From assembly GCA_964474755.1 (NCBI GenBank), contig CAYYUG010000001.1, forward strand, positions 95,302 through 159,301: a DNA stretch of 64,000 bases. Reading direction: 5' to 3'. Positions 27,737 to 36,900 of the stretch are shown here, piece after piece. Made by a program: the position numbers and the translations under genes. Positions within the stretch are counted from its first letter, which is position 1; each line of letters begins with the position of its first letter. The DNA comes from GCA-2717185 sp964474755. Lineage in GTDB: Bacteria > Pseudomonadota > Alphaproteobacteria > UBA8366 > GCA-2717185. Under the pieces are notes generated by a model. It did not search any database. It saw only the letters and a list, made by a program, of their open reading frames with translations, and had not been told where the DNA came from.

Positions 27737-28894
27737 TTAACCGCCACGCCAATTCCGCAGCGCCGCAGCAGCAGCGGCCGTGGTGTCCGCCGTTCCCGCA
27801 AAACTAAACCGCACGAACCGATCGCCTCGGTAGGGATCAAAATCAATTCCTGGGGTAATGGCCACACCGGTCTTAGACAGGAGAACCCGGCAGAACGCGT
27901 CGCTGTCATTCGTCATGTGGGATACGTCAGCGTAAAGATAGAACGCTCCATCCGCTGGGGCGATACTATGAAATCCGGCTTTAGGCAATGCATCCAGTAA
28001 AAGTTCGCGATTATGCGCGTACTGCACTACGTTGCGATCCAATTCGTCCGAACAATTCAAAGCAGCGACTGCGGCAATCTGCGATAAGGTCGGCGCCGAA
28101 ATATACAGATTTTGACCCAGGCTTTCGGTAACTCGCAGCAAATCTTGCGGTATCACCATCCATCCCAAACGCCAACCGGTCATGGAAAAGTACTTCGAAA
28201 AACTATTGATGATGACCGCGTCCTGAGCAAAAGAAAGTGCGCAGTCGGCGTTCGCACCGTAGGTAATTCCATGATATATTTCATCGGAAATCAGACGGAT
28301 ATCGTGCGTACTACAGTAAACTGCAAGCTCCTGAAATGATTTGGTATCGAGCATAGTTCCAGTCGGGTTGGACGGGCTGGCCACGATCAGACCGTCAATT
28401 GGCCCAGCCGCGCGTGCTCTGTCTAGAAGCTTCGGTGTAGGTTGGAAGCGGTCCGACAATTCTGCCGGCAGCAGTACAGGCTCTATGCCAAGCACAGACA
28501 GTATGTTGCGGTAGCAAGGATATCCTGGCACCGCTAATGCAACGCGGTCGCCCGGATCAAAAGCGGCCAAAAAGGCCAGAACAAAGCCGGCAGACGAGCC
28601 GGTCGTAGCTACAATTCGCTCAGGTTTAACAATCAGACCATAATAGTCGAGATATCGCTTCGCCACTGCTTCTCGGAGGTCTGGAAGACCCAACGCATCG
28701 GTATAGCCAAGACGCTGGTCACTCAAAGCTTTCTCGGCAGCCCGCAACGCCCCTACCGGTGCACTAGTCCCCGGCTGGCCAACCTCTAGATGGTAGATTG
28801 CTTGCTTGGCAACTTCGCGTTCGTTGGCCGCCCGCATTACCTCCATGACTCGGAAGGGCGGAATTTCGTGAGCCCGCTGCGAAACTTTTGGCAT
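27737..28894 (-). CDS. PLP-dependent aminotransferase, class I/II
   Basis: 385 residues from the ATG at 28894, with AAAGG upstream; 10 bases follow the stop of the GGT-like gene. Landmarks: LEVGQPGTSAP, the SPSNPTGTM block (NPTG), SDEIYHGITY, and the PLP lysine in NSFSKYFSMTGWRLGW. The substrate-carboxylate arginine lies in RFVRFSFAG. Related to aspartate/aromatic aminotransferases; substrate not determinable. The close spacing suggests co-transcription with the GGT-like lipoprotein gene. Confidence 0.9.
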   Translation of the reverse strand: MPKVSQRAHEIPPFRVMEVMRAANEREVAKQAIYHLEVGQPGTSAPVGALRAAEKALSDQRLGYTDALGLPDLREAVAKRYLDYYGLIVKPERIVATTGSSAGFVLAFLAAFDPGDRVALAVPGYPCYRNILSVLGIEPVLLPAELSDRFQPTPKLLDRARAAGPIDGLIVASPSNPTGTMLDTKSFQELAVYCSTHDIRLISDEIYHGITYGANADCALSFAQDAVIINSFSKYFSMTGWRLGWMVIPQDLLRVTESLGQNLYISAPTLSQIAAVAALNCSDELDRNVVQYAHNRELLLDALPKAGFHSIAPADGAFYLYADVSHMTNDSDAFCRVLLSKTGVAITPGIDFDPYRGDRFVRFSFAGTADTTAAAAAALRNWRGG

Positions 28895-28904
28895 TTGCCG
28901 ACCT

Positions 28905-30644
28905 TTACCGTTCAGCTTCCACCGCCATGCCGGCGCCTCGCGGATCGGCATGAACGAAGCAGGCTATATTTTCACTGCGGGCATCGAGGCCAAGCGGACA
29001 CTCGACTGCGTTAACCTTCCCCAAGGCTGGCACGACCTCAGTCGTATGACCGCGCTGTTCCAAATCATACTTATATTTTTCTGAAACCGAGGCTTCCAGC
29101 AGGGCAACATCAGGTACTCCGCTATGGTGTACTCGCGGCGCATTGAGTGCTTTTTTCAAAGTGATCCCTTGCTGCATCGAAGTGGCCAACACCGATGTCG
29201 TAGCCGTCGTAGCCGCTGCACCGCCCGACCCAGCGATGGCGTAGCGGAAGCTTTGAAAGTCTGCGTCGAAGCTTATAATCGGCCCCAGGGATAGCGCGTT
29301 ACGACCCGCCTGTCCCGGTGCCATGGCAAGCACTATTCCGGTACCAGGCGCAATTCGACCTGAACCAAAAAAATTAAAGTTGGTAAGATTACAGGCTACC
29401 GCCAACCCCACCAAGTCGACGATAACAAACCCGGTCCCGGCAATGTTTTCTCGAACCAGTGCGGGCACAGGCTCCAGTTTCGCTATTGGTGTCGCTTTGT
29501 CGCGATTGAAATTTTCCATAAGAGAACGTGCATTGTCGGGATCACCAAAATCCTGCTCCGCTTTAACAGTTCCTGCGGATTGCAGCCAGGCGGGTCGCGC
29601 AATAAAGGCGCGCTTCCCAGTCTCTAAAAGTAAATGGAGACGGGCTGCACCGACGGCACCTCGGAAGCGGTTTTCCAACGTCAACATGTTCCACATCAAA
29701 CCGCTTGCAATACCGGCGCCCGCTGGAGAAGGGACGAAATTTATGATTTGTCCATTGTATGGAATAGCGACCGGCTTACGCCAGCGCGGAACATAGTTGT
29801 TCAAATCTTCCAAGGAAAGGGCGCCGCCCGCATCCCGTGCTGCTTTCACAATACGCGCGGCCAACTGCCCTTCGTAGAACGAGGTGATACCACCTATTCG
29901 CAGTGCCGCGTATATATCCGCCAGATCGTGCTGAATAAGATGGTCGCCCTCTTCGAAAGGTTTGCCATCTGGGCGAGCGAATATCTTTCGGGCGTTTGGA
30001 TCTTGGAATAGCGGTTTGGCCGACAACGCTAACTCGCGCGCCGTCGCCCGCGACACAATATGACCAAAGCGTGCAGCTTTTTCAGTCTTAGCCAAAATTT
30101 CCCTGAGATCAGTATGTCCATATCTGACATGCAACGCAGCCAGACCGCGGAGCAAAGTTGGAACTGCAATCGGTCGATCAGTCTGTGTACCTGGCGTACC
30201 TGGCGCGGCGATAAAGTCAATGACTTCCGTTCTTTTTTGCCCCGGATCATGCACGATGCAGATACCACCGCCGCCAATACTGATCGAAGATGGCATCGTT
30301 ACAGTCATGGTCAAGGCAAGTGCAACCGCCGCATCGGCGGCTGTACCCCCAATTTTTAAAATCTCCTCAGCAACCTTGACGGCATTTGGCTCATCCCCCG
30401 CGACCGCACCAAAGAAAACGAAGTCACTTTCAATCACGGTGCTCCCGGCTTGCCTGCGGGTTTCCGAACCGGGAAGGATGTTCGAGAGGCCGGAAATAAT
30501 TCCTGATTCGCCATATAAACCGCTGGTACTGCCGCAGCCCAAGGCCAGCGTAGCGGTTACGGTTAGCGCAATCACTTGAATGCTGTGGCGATAGAGCCCA
30601 GCTAAGGTGAGGCTTCTTAGGAGTTTCGGCACGTTGAAGCGCAT
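28905..30644 (-). CDS. Gamma-glutamyltransferase-like lipoprotein
   Basis: About 579 residues from the ATG at 30644 (an ATG at 30692 would add 16). The N-terminus looks like a lipoprotein signal (hydrophobic stretch, then ALGC), so the protein is probably anchored facing the periplasm. The Ntn-hydrolase GGT fold is visible: GGTAADAAVAL, SSISIGGGGICIVH and the late GSGGAAATTATTS. At the autoprocessing site, where E. coli GGT has TTHYSVVD, this protein has GTGFVIVD, so the usual first threonine is glycine and only the second threonine remains. Activity on gamma-glutamyl compounds is therefore uncertain. Its start overlaps that of the divergent M48 gene. Confidence 0.85.
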   Translation of the reverse strand: MRFNVPKLLRSLTLAGLYRHSIQVIALTVTATLALGCGSTSGLYGESGIISGLSNILPGSETRRQAGSTVIESDFVFFGAVAGDEPNAVKVAEEILKIGGTAADAAVALALTMTVTMPSSISIGGGGICIVHDPGQKRTEVIDFIAAPGTPGTQTDRPIAVPTLLRGLAALHVRYGHTDLREILAKTEKAARFGHIVSRATARELALSAKPLFQDPNARKIFARPDGKPFEEGDHLIQHDLADIYAALRIGGITSFYEGQLAARIVKAARDAGGALSLEDLNNYVPRWRKPVAIPYNGQIINFVPSPAGAGIASGLMWNMLTLENRFRGAVGAARLHLLLETGKRAFIARPAWLQSAGTVKAEQDFGDPDNARSLMENFNRDKATPIAKLEPVPALVRENIAGTGFVIVDLVGLAVACNLTNFNFFGSGRIAPGTGIVLAMAPGQAGRNALSLGPIISFDADFQSFRYAIAGSGGAAATTATTSVLATSMQQGITLKKALNAPRVHHSGVPDVALLEASVSEKYKYDLEQRGHTTEVVPALGKVNAVECPLGLDARSENIACFVHADPRGAGMAVEAER

Positions 30645-31989
30645 ATACAAGTCCAATAATGTTAATCGCGTATTAGCGATTTTTTGTGTCATTCTGATTA
30701 CGCTGTCCGGTCAGACGACAGCAAGGGCTATTTCGCTCATCCGCGACACGGAGATCGAAAATACTATACGCGTTTATTCTCAGCCGATATTCGAAGCTGC
30801 CGGCCTCGCGGCCAGCGATATCCAAATTCATATTGTCTCAGACCACACTCTGAACGCTTTTGTCGCCGGCGGGCAACGGCTGTTCATCAATTCGGGACTT
30901 CTCATGGAGGCGGAAGATGCCGGTCAGGTTATTGGCGTGATTGCACACGAAACAGGCCATATCTCCGGTGGACACCTGGTCCGCCTGCAAGAGAGTCTGA
31001 AAAATTCAACCGCGAAATCCATCCTGACAATGGTCCTAGGCGGTATCGCGGCAATCGCGACAGGACAAGGCGAGGCTGCGAGTGCGGTGATCGCAGGCAG
31101 CGCGACCTTGCAGCAACGCTCGATCCTCAGCTACACGCGCACGATGGAACAGTCTGCCGACCAAGCCGCCGTCGCATTTCTGGATGAAACGGGCTACTCC
31201 AGTCGCGGCCTGCTGCATTTTCTTAGCAAATTGTCAGGACAAGAGCTGTTATCCACGGAGCGCCAGGACCCCTATCTGCGATCACATCCGTTAACCCACG
31301 ACCGGATTGAGTTCATGCGCAATCATGTTGCGACTTCGCCTCATTCGGAGACACCGCTACGGGCAGACCTTGTTCAAGCACACAACCGAATGCGAGCGAA
31401 GCTTAAAGGTTTCATCAACCCTCCATCGCGCACCTTGCGCGAATACAAAGCAAACAGCTCCAGCTTCGCCGCACGATACGCCCGCACCGTGGCATACAAG
31501 AAGCTGTTCAAGATTGATCAGGCCTTGGCCTTGCTGGAAGATCTTTTAGCGGAATCGCCAAATGATCCTTTCCTTTTTGAACTTAAAGGCGACGTATTGC
31601 AAGATGCCGGTCGGATTGCCGAGTCGATCCTACCATACCAAAAAGCGGTGGATATCTTGCCTTGGGCCGCGCTAATTCGCGTCAATCTCGCTCAGTCTCA
31701 GCTCGAATTGAATGACACCCAGGCGAGCGATGCTGCATTGGAAAACCTGCAACAAGCCGTCCGCTACGAGCCAGAAATGCCTTTGCTTTGGCGTCTCCTC
31801 GCAACCGCCCACGCACGCAATGAAGACCAAGCCAATGTAATGCTGTCACTAGCGGAGGAAGCTCTGCTAAAGGGCAAAAAGGCCGAAGCCCGCCAGCGCG
31901 CCAAGCAGGCCATGGATTTGTTGACAGAAGGCACAGCCAGTTGGATCCGCGCGCAGGATATTCAGAAAACTACGAGAAAAAAGAAGTAA
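30634..31989 (+). CDS. Periplasmic M48 metalloprotease with TPR-like tail (BepA/YfgC type)
   Basis: About 451 residues; no ATG fits the N-terminus. A TTG at 30634 with AGGAG upstream or a GTG at 30607 are the candidate starts. A signal peptide (VLAIFCVILITLSGQTTARA) exports it. The M48 catalytic motif HETGH lies in GVIAHETGHISGGH, with the third zinc ligand likely in MEQSADQAAV. The second half is helical, with TPR-like pairs (DQALALLEDLL, AGRIAESILPYQKAVD). BepA-like proteases assist and degrade outer-membrane proteins such as LptD. It precedes a periplasmic thiol protein on the same strand, which fits envelope quality control. Confidence 0.9.
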   Translation: MKRIYKSNNVNRVLAIFCVILITLSGQTTARAISLIRDTEIENTIRVYSQPIFEAAGLAASDIQIHIVSDHTLNAFVAGGQRLFINSGLLMEAEDAGQVIGVIAHETGHISGGHLVRLQESLKNSTAKSILTMVLGGIAAIATGQGEAASAVIAGSATLQQRSILSYTRTMEQSADQAAVAFLDETGYSSRGLLHFLSKLSGQELLSTERQDPYLRSHPLTHDRIEFMRNHVATSPHSETPLRADLVQAHNRMRAKLKGFINPPSRTLREYKANSSSFAARYARTVAYKKLFKIDQALALLEDLLAESPNDPFLFELKGDVLQDAGRIAESILPYQKAVDILPWAALIRVNLAQSQLELNDTQASDAALENLQQAVRYEPEMPLLWRLLATAHARNEDQANVMLSLAEEALLKGKKAEARQRAKQAMDLLTEGTASWIRAQDIQKTTRKKK

Positions 31990-32025
31990 TGCATTGGTCT
32001 GCACCCAAACCGCAAGGATGATCGC

Positions 32026-32766
32026 GTGAAAATTTTATACGCTCTGTGTTTCGTATTCCTCATAGTTGCCGGGCCAACCCAGGCTTCTGCTGCCCAGGTC
32101 AATGCTAGTGACAAGACAGCGATACAGAATATTGTCCGCCAATATATCCTCGAGAATCCAGAGATTATTACAGAAGCGCTGAAAACCCTGCAGGAGCGGG
32201 AAAGACTGACGCAGGAAAAGATACAACGCAAAGCTTTGCAGAAAAGTGCTGCACAACTTTACGAAAACCCGATGACACCTGAATACGGCAATCCACAGGG
32301 AGATGCGGTCGTCGTTGAATTTTTCGATTACCAATGCGGCTATTGCAAACGGGTCTTTCCGAACCTCATGCAAGTTGTGCAGGCGGATGAGAAACTCCGT
32401 GTCATTTGGAAAGAACTACCGATTCTTGGACCAGTGTCTCGGTTCGCGGCAAAGGCAGCCATGGCGTCAACAGCACAAGGCAAATATTTTGATTATCACG
32501 TAGCCCTGATGAGCCTACCCGGCCGCCTTACCAAGAAAAGCGTGATGGACACAGCCAAGAAAGTAGGGCTCGACATAAACCGCCTTATCAAGGATATGGG
32601 ATCGCCAAAGATCAAACTATACCTAGATGAAACGCTCGAGCTGGCCCAATCACTTGGAATCAACGGGACACCAGCCTTCCTGATCGGCAATCAAATTTTT
32701 CCTGGTGCAATCAGCGCTGATAGAATGCGCAAGGTCATCGCGCAAATACGCCAGAAGAAGGATTAA
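32026..32766 (+). CDS. DsbA-family periplasmic thiol:disulfide protein
   Basis: 246 residues. Signal peptide of about 22 residues (FVFLIVAGPTQASA). Residues 30-75 form a charged helical extension, as in Com1/ScsC-type proteins that oligomerise through it. The thioredoxin-like domain has the redox motif C104-G-Y-C107 (DYQCGYCKR) with a helical insert, and the cis-proline loop in GINGTPAFLIG. Likely a periplasmic disulfide oxidase or isomerase. It starts 36 bases after the M48 protease stop, so both are probably made together. Confidence 0.92.
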   Translation: MKILYALCFVFLIVAGPTQASAAQVNASDKTAIQNIVRQYILENPEIITEALKTLQERERLTQEKIQRKALQKSAAQLYENPMTPEYGNPQGDAVVVEFFDYQCGYCKRVFPNLMQVVQADEKLRVIWKELPILGPVSRFAAKAAMASTAQGKYFDYHVALMSLPGRLTKKSVMDTAKKVGLDINRLIKDMGSPKIKLYLDETLELAQSLGINGTPAFLIGNQIFPGAISADRMRKVIAQIRQKKD

Positions 32767-32856
32767 AGCGAGACTAACCTAGGGGTTGTTGGTATCGCCA
32801 ACGTTAATGCACCAACCGAGCGGCCCTAACCTAACTCATTCATTCTAAATTTATCC

Positions 32857-34782
32857 TCAGAGGTTCTCAATCGAAACGGGTTCTATCGTATCCGCTGGCG
32901 TAAAACCGAAAATTTGGCCATAGAAATAGAGTTCACCCTCCAGTGCGCGCTTAATGTTCACCGCTTGGCGAAATCCATGCCCTTCGCCCTCAAAGGAACA
33001 ATAAGCCACAGGCGTCCCCTTTGCCCTAAGTGCAGCAACCATCGTTTCTGCTTGGTTCGGCGGCACAATTTTGTCATCGAGCCCTTGAAAAAAAACAACC
33101 GGACAATCGAGTTGGTTAGCGAAATGGATCGGCGACCTTTCGCGATATAGCGCCTCTGCCTCGGGCCAAGGGCCGATCAAGCGGTCGAGATAGCGGCTTT
33201 CAAATTTGTGCGTATCGGCCGCGAGGGTGGCCAAATCACCTATCCCATAGTGGCTGGCACCGGTTTTGAAAGTGTCGCGAAAAGTTAAAGAGCACAGTGT
33301 CGTATAACCGCCGGCGCTCCCGCCTGAGATAATCAGCCGGTTGCCATCAGCCTTGCCTTGCGAAACTAGATATAGGGCACCCGCCTCGCAATCATCTACA
33401 TCGACGACACCCCAACCACCCCTTAGTTTCTCCCTATAGGCGCGGCCATACCCCGTGCTGCCACGATAATTAACATCTAGAACGGCGAACCCGCGGCTCG
33501 TCCAATACTGGATTTTAAGGTTGAGCGCCTCTCCAGTTTGACCTGTTGGGCCACCATGGCTCTTCACAATTAGTGGCGGCAAGGAACCGTCTGGCCCCAC
33601 CACATCACTATTGGCCGGCGGATAGTAGAAGCCATGGGCTTTTTCGCCTCCATAAGTAGGGAAAGTGACTGCCTGCGCCGCAGATATTTGGCTAGGGTCA
33701 ATCGTGGCATCCGTGGATCGCCGGATCGGTTCAATATTGAAGTCATTCAAACACAGCGCCACGAGCAAAGGCGGCTCAGAGATGTGGCCTGCTACGAAGT
33801 AGGCGGCCGACCCTGAGACCTTAAGGCCCATAAAATCACAGTACGGTATCTCGACTGGTGCCAGAATTCCCGATGACGCGTCGATACATCCAAGTCGCCA
33901 CTGCCCTTCTTCACAATAGGTCACAACAATCCTGCCGGGACCGTCAAAACCATAAGTGGTCATGCCGAAGACCCATTGCGGCAAGCCAAACTCTGCCTTC
34001 ATCGGACATACTGGAACAGCCTTCGTACCGTCCCAGCGCTGCAGGTTCCACCAACCTGGCCGATCGATTACGTAATGCAGTACGCCGTCCGGCGACCATT
34101 CCGGTTGAAAGACCGCCTCGCCATCCCCGCCGTCGATCCGTTGCGGTGCTTCGAGCACTCCATCAGGCCCAACAGCGGCGAGCCACAGCTGGCACGCGTC
34201 CCATGGCATGTCCGGATGATCCCAGGTCAAGAAAGCCAGAAGCGACCCATCCGGCGACAGGCGCGGCGCGGCGTAGAAATCTGTGCCCTCGGCCAAAATC
34301 GAGACCGACCCATCGAAGCCGATCGCAACCAAAGAGTTGGCCGGCTCGGATAAGCTATCGTCGTGATCCTCTCGGACTGCGATCAAGCGTTGTCGAGCCA
34401 CATCAATCCGCATATCGGCATAGCGCCAAGGACCTTTCGGCGTCAGGGCTTGCGGCGGGAGGCCGGGATCCTGGCGGTACAGCCGCTGATCGGTCGCGTT
34501 ACAAAAGAATACGGTCCCATCCGAAACGGTATAGCTACCGCCGCCATACTCGTGCACACGACTGCGCACGTTAAAGTTGGCCGGCGTGATATCGCATATC
34601 TCACCCGATGCATTCCGGCGACAGACTACCGTGCGGCCTTTCTCTGTTGGGCGCAATTCGGACCAGTACACGTCGTCGCCATCGCAGCAAATGCCACTCA
34701 AACCCACCGTTTCATCGACAATCATGTCGGCGGCAATCGAGGATACCCATTCACCATAGGGCGCGACGGACAGTTGCGGCAT
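32857..34782 (-). CDS. S9 family peptidase (prolyl oligopeptidase/acylaminoacyl peptidase type)
   Basis: 641 residues from the ATG at 34782 (GAGAGG upstream); the frame opens further upstream without a site or similarity. An N-terminal seven-bladed beta-propeller (about 30-400, repeated SPDG turns such as APRLSPDGSLLAF) is followed by an alpha/beta hydrolase domain: SHGGPTG, nucleophile S489 in GGSAGGY, acid in GLDDKIVP and base in EGEGHGF. No signal peptide is seen, so it is probably cytoplasmic. It cleaves short peptides or acylated amino termini. It is divergent from the small gene at 34890. Confidence 0.92.
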   Translation of the reverse strand: MPQLSVAPYGEWVSSIAADMIVDETVGLSGICCDGDDVYWSELRPTEKGRTVVCRRNASGEICDITPANFNVRSRVHEYGGGSYTVSDGTVFFCNATDQRLYRQDPGLPPQALTPKGPWRYADMRIDVARQRLIAVREDHDDSLSEPANSLVAIGFDGSVSILAEGTDFYAAPRLSPDGSLLAFLTWDHPDMPWDACQLWLAAVGPDGVLEAPQRIDGGDGEAVFQPEWSPDGVLHYVIDRPGWWNLQRWDGTKAVPVCPMKAEFGLPQWVFGMTTYGFDGPGRIVVTYCEEGQWRLGCIDASSGILAPVEIPYCDFMGLKVSGSAAYFVAGHISEPPLLVALCLNDFNIEPIRRSTDATIDPSQISAAQAVTFPTYGGEKAHGFYYPPANSDVVGPDGSLPPLIVKSHGGPTGQTGEALNLKIQYWTSRGFAVLDVNYRGSTGYGRAYREKLRGGWGVVDVDDCEAGALYLVSQGKADGNRLIISGGSAGGYTTLCSLTFRDTFKTGASHYGIGDLATLAADTHKFESRYLDRLIGPWPEAEALYRERSPIHFANQLDCPVVFFQGLDDKIVPPNQAETMVAALRAKGTPVAYCSFEGEGHGFRQAVNIKRALEGELYFYGQIFGFTPADTIEPVSIENL

Positions 34783-34889
34783 CGTTTTCCTCTCTTGAAG
34801 CAGATCAGCGATGGTTAGCATGTGCAGGCCAGTCACGAAACCTTGACCATATGCGTGCCAACCCCGATGTTCATTCGTGGAGGAAAGCA

Positions 34890-35234
34890 ATGCCACAAAG
34901 AAGAAATCCGCGAAAGCTCAACAAATTGCAGCTGAAGACGCTGACCCTGCTGCAGGAGCTTGCCCGCCTACCGGACATGGCAACGCCAAACCAAGAAACC
35001 GGCGAGGTCACGATCACCGCTTTCCCGCCGCCGCACGGTAACCATTTTCATCTTGGGCCATATATTGCGCTTGGTCGTGACGCAACGGGCCTCCGGAACG
35101 AAGCGGTGTGGCGCGCGCTCAACCGCAAGGCGCTAACCTACGGCACTTTTCCCATTGCAATCACGCTGACCCTCGCAGGTCTAGAATACGAAACCGGTCT
35201 AAAGGACGAAATCTTACACGGAACAGATCACTAA
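34890..35234 (+). CDS. Small conserved protein of unknown function
   Basis: 114 residues from the ATG at 34890, which has a perfect GGAGG site six bases upstream. The protein is basic at the start (PQRRNPRKLNKLQLKTLTLL), has a proline/histidine-rich middle (FPPPHGNHFHLG) and a central ALGRDATGLRNEAVWRAL helix. I recall similar short proteins in alphaproteobacteria but no named domain can be given. Its TAA overlaps the last codons of the convergent fahA remnant. Codon use looks like genuine coding DNA. Confidence 0.75.
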   Translation: MPQRRNPRKLNKLQLKTLTLLQELARLPDMATPNQETGEVTITAFPPPHGNHFHLGPYIALGRDATGLRNEAVWRALNRKALTYGTFPIAITLTLAGLEYETGLKDEILHGTDH

Positions 35235-35745
35235 GCCTCATTATGAACCACCATCTGGTCGATCACACAGGAGGCCGAGTGACTGTTCGCGTGTTGTCAC
35301 CGAAGACCATCAAGAGTGCTTTAGAGGCGCAGCTCTCATTCTTCCAATCGACCAATATTCGTCAAATCAGTAGGAACCAGCCCCTCGGTTGCGGTTCAAC
35401 AGAATCCCGAATGCCACGACCGTGCCCTCTACGGGGGACCGCGTTTTCGCCGCATGACTGACAAGGATCGAAAAAATTAAAATACAAATTCCACCCCGCA
35501 TCTGATGGTCAAACCGATCGCCTTAGCAGCTGACAATCACCGGACAGCACAGCTTGGCACCATCCCAGGCATCGCTGAGAGAAACGCCTCAGGTTCCACT
35601 GCCAACGTGCGTTGCGTAGTTTCCCAAAACTGCAGTAAGGTCAGCAGGCTCGGCGCAACACCATCGGCTGCGATCACCGTCTTAAAATCGTCCAGGAAAA
35701 CAACCTATGCGCCACTGCAGCAAACATTCCGCAACGATTGCAGCT
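35231..35745 (-). pseudogene. fahA: Remnant of fumarylacetoacetase (fahA)
   Basis: Downstream of hmgA the minus strand shows fumarylacetoacetase fragments in several frames. FLDDFKTVIAADG resembles the N-terminal LDDW region; it runs directly into LSDAWDGAKL (family DELGEAWDGGKL, about residue 210), so roughly 130-140 codons are missing. Next come VSHAAKTRSPVEGTV and RNRGAGSY (family AHAAKTR...G...SC), then LLMVFGDNTRTV and CVIDQMVV (family FGDTVRIE, GAIDQ) near the end, with the last stop at 35233-35231. Stop codons and frame changes show it is dead. It would have completed hpd-hmgA-fahA, the route from 4-hydroxyphenylpyruvate to fumarate and acetoacetate. Confidence 0.72.
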
Positions 35746-36876
35746 TTACGACCCGGCCTTCCAGCTCTCGACGTAGGCGCTGAATTCGACCCCATCAGGC
35801 AGATTGGCGGGGGTCAATGGATCGCGCGCATCGAGCATCACCGCAACTTCATCCGTGGCGTCCACTTTCGGTTTGAAGGCACGTTGTAAGGCCTTCGGGT
35901 GCGGCCCATGCGTGAAGCCGCAGGGGTGGAAGGACATCATGCCGGGATGGGTGTTGTCACGGCTAAAAAAATTACCTTTGTGGAAGAATATCACCTCATC
36001 GTAATCGTCATTGTTGTGGAAGAACGGCACCTTGAGAGCGTCCGGATCACTCTCAAACGGCCGCGGCACAAAGGTGCAGACGACAAAGCGCTTAGTGACG
36101 AAAGTCGAATGCGCCGATGGCGGCACGTGATAGCGGTGGCTCATGAGCGGCCGGATATCGCGCCAGTTGACACTGACCGGTGCCAGATCGCCATGCCATC
36201 CGACCGCGTCGAGCGGGTTGTAGGGATAAGTGGCAATAGAGACGGCATTCAACCGCTTGATCTTCAGCTGCCACTCGTTTTCATCCTGCTGAGCCAGAAA
36301 GGCTTCATCGATTGTCGGTGTCCGCAGCATGGCAGGATCGAAGATCGCGTGCGGACCTACCAGCCCCTTCTCCGGCAATTGAAAGGCGTCGTTAACCGCT
36401 TCGATGATGAGAAACTCAGCATCACCCTCGCAGGCCAGCCGCCACATGGTGCCGCGCGGCAGCACGATGTAATCGCCGTCGCGAAACCTAAGTCGGCCGT
36501 AGTCGCAAAAAAGCTCTCCCAATCCGGCGTGCACGAAAAGCAATTCGTCGCCATCAGCGCTCCGCACTAGGTGGTCCATAGCACCCGCCGTGCGCCAGTA
36601 ATGGATTCTGGTATGTTCATTTGACAGCACGATTGGTGCATCCCACGGCGAATCATGCACCGCATTTAGCCGCGTAAGATCGTACATGCGCGGTCGCAGC
36701 GGACCCTCGAAACTGATCCATCCAGTCGGCGGGTGCTTGTGATGCATTTGCGTGGCAGGACCAAAGAACCCTTCCCGCCCCATCTCACGTTCGTAGGTTC
36801 CCTCTGGCAGGGCGGCATGCGCCTGGCGCGAGGCGGTGCCCTCTACCTTGGGGAATGAAATCCATTTTTTACTCAT
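35746..36876 (-). CDS. hmgA: Homogentisate 1,2-dioxygenase
   Basis: 376 residues, intact and free of frameshifts. The short bacterial form of HGD: it opens the aromatic ring of homogentisate to maleylacetoacetate using Fe(II) and oxygen. The cupin-type active-site region is preserved (FFHNNDDYDEVIFFHKGNF, then MMSFHPCGFTHGPHP), supplying the histidine and glutamate iron ligands. RBS GAGGAAGGG precedes the ATG. The gene sits between remnants of hpd (upstream) and fahA (downstream) on the same strand, so it is the lone survivor of a tyrosine-degradation operon. Either it has been kept for another reason or it is next to decay. Confidence 0.93.
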   Translation of the reverse strand: MSKKWISFPKVEGTASRQAHAALPEGTYEREMGREGFFGPATQMHHKHPPTGWISFEGPLRPRMYDLTRLNAVHDSPWDAPIVLSNEHTRIHYWRTAGAMDHLVRSADGDELLFVHAGLGELFCDYGRLRFRDGDYIVLPRGTMWRLACEGDAEFLIIEAVNDAFQLPEKGLVGPHAIFDPAMLRTPTIDEAFLAQQDENEWQLKIKRLNAVSIATYPYNPLDAVGWHGDLAPVSVNWRDIRPLMSHRYHVPPSAHSTFVTKRFVVCTFVPRPFESDPDALKVPFFHNNDDYDEVIFFHKGNFFSRDNTHPGMMSFHPCGFTHGPHPKALQRAFKPKVDATDEVAVMLDARDPLTPANLPDGVEFSAYVESWKAGS

Positions 36877-36900
36877 GTCGTGTTCCCTTCCTCACTCCAG

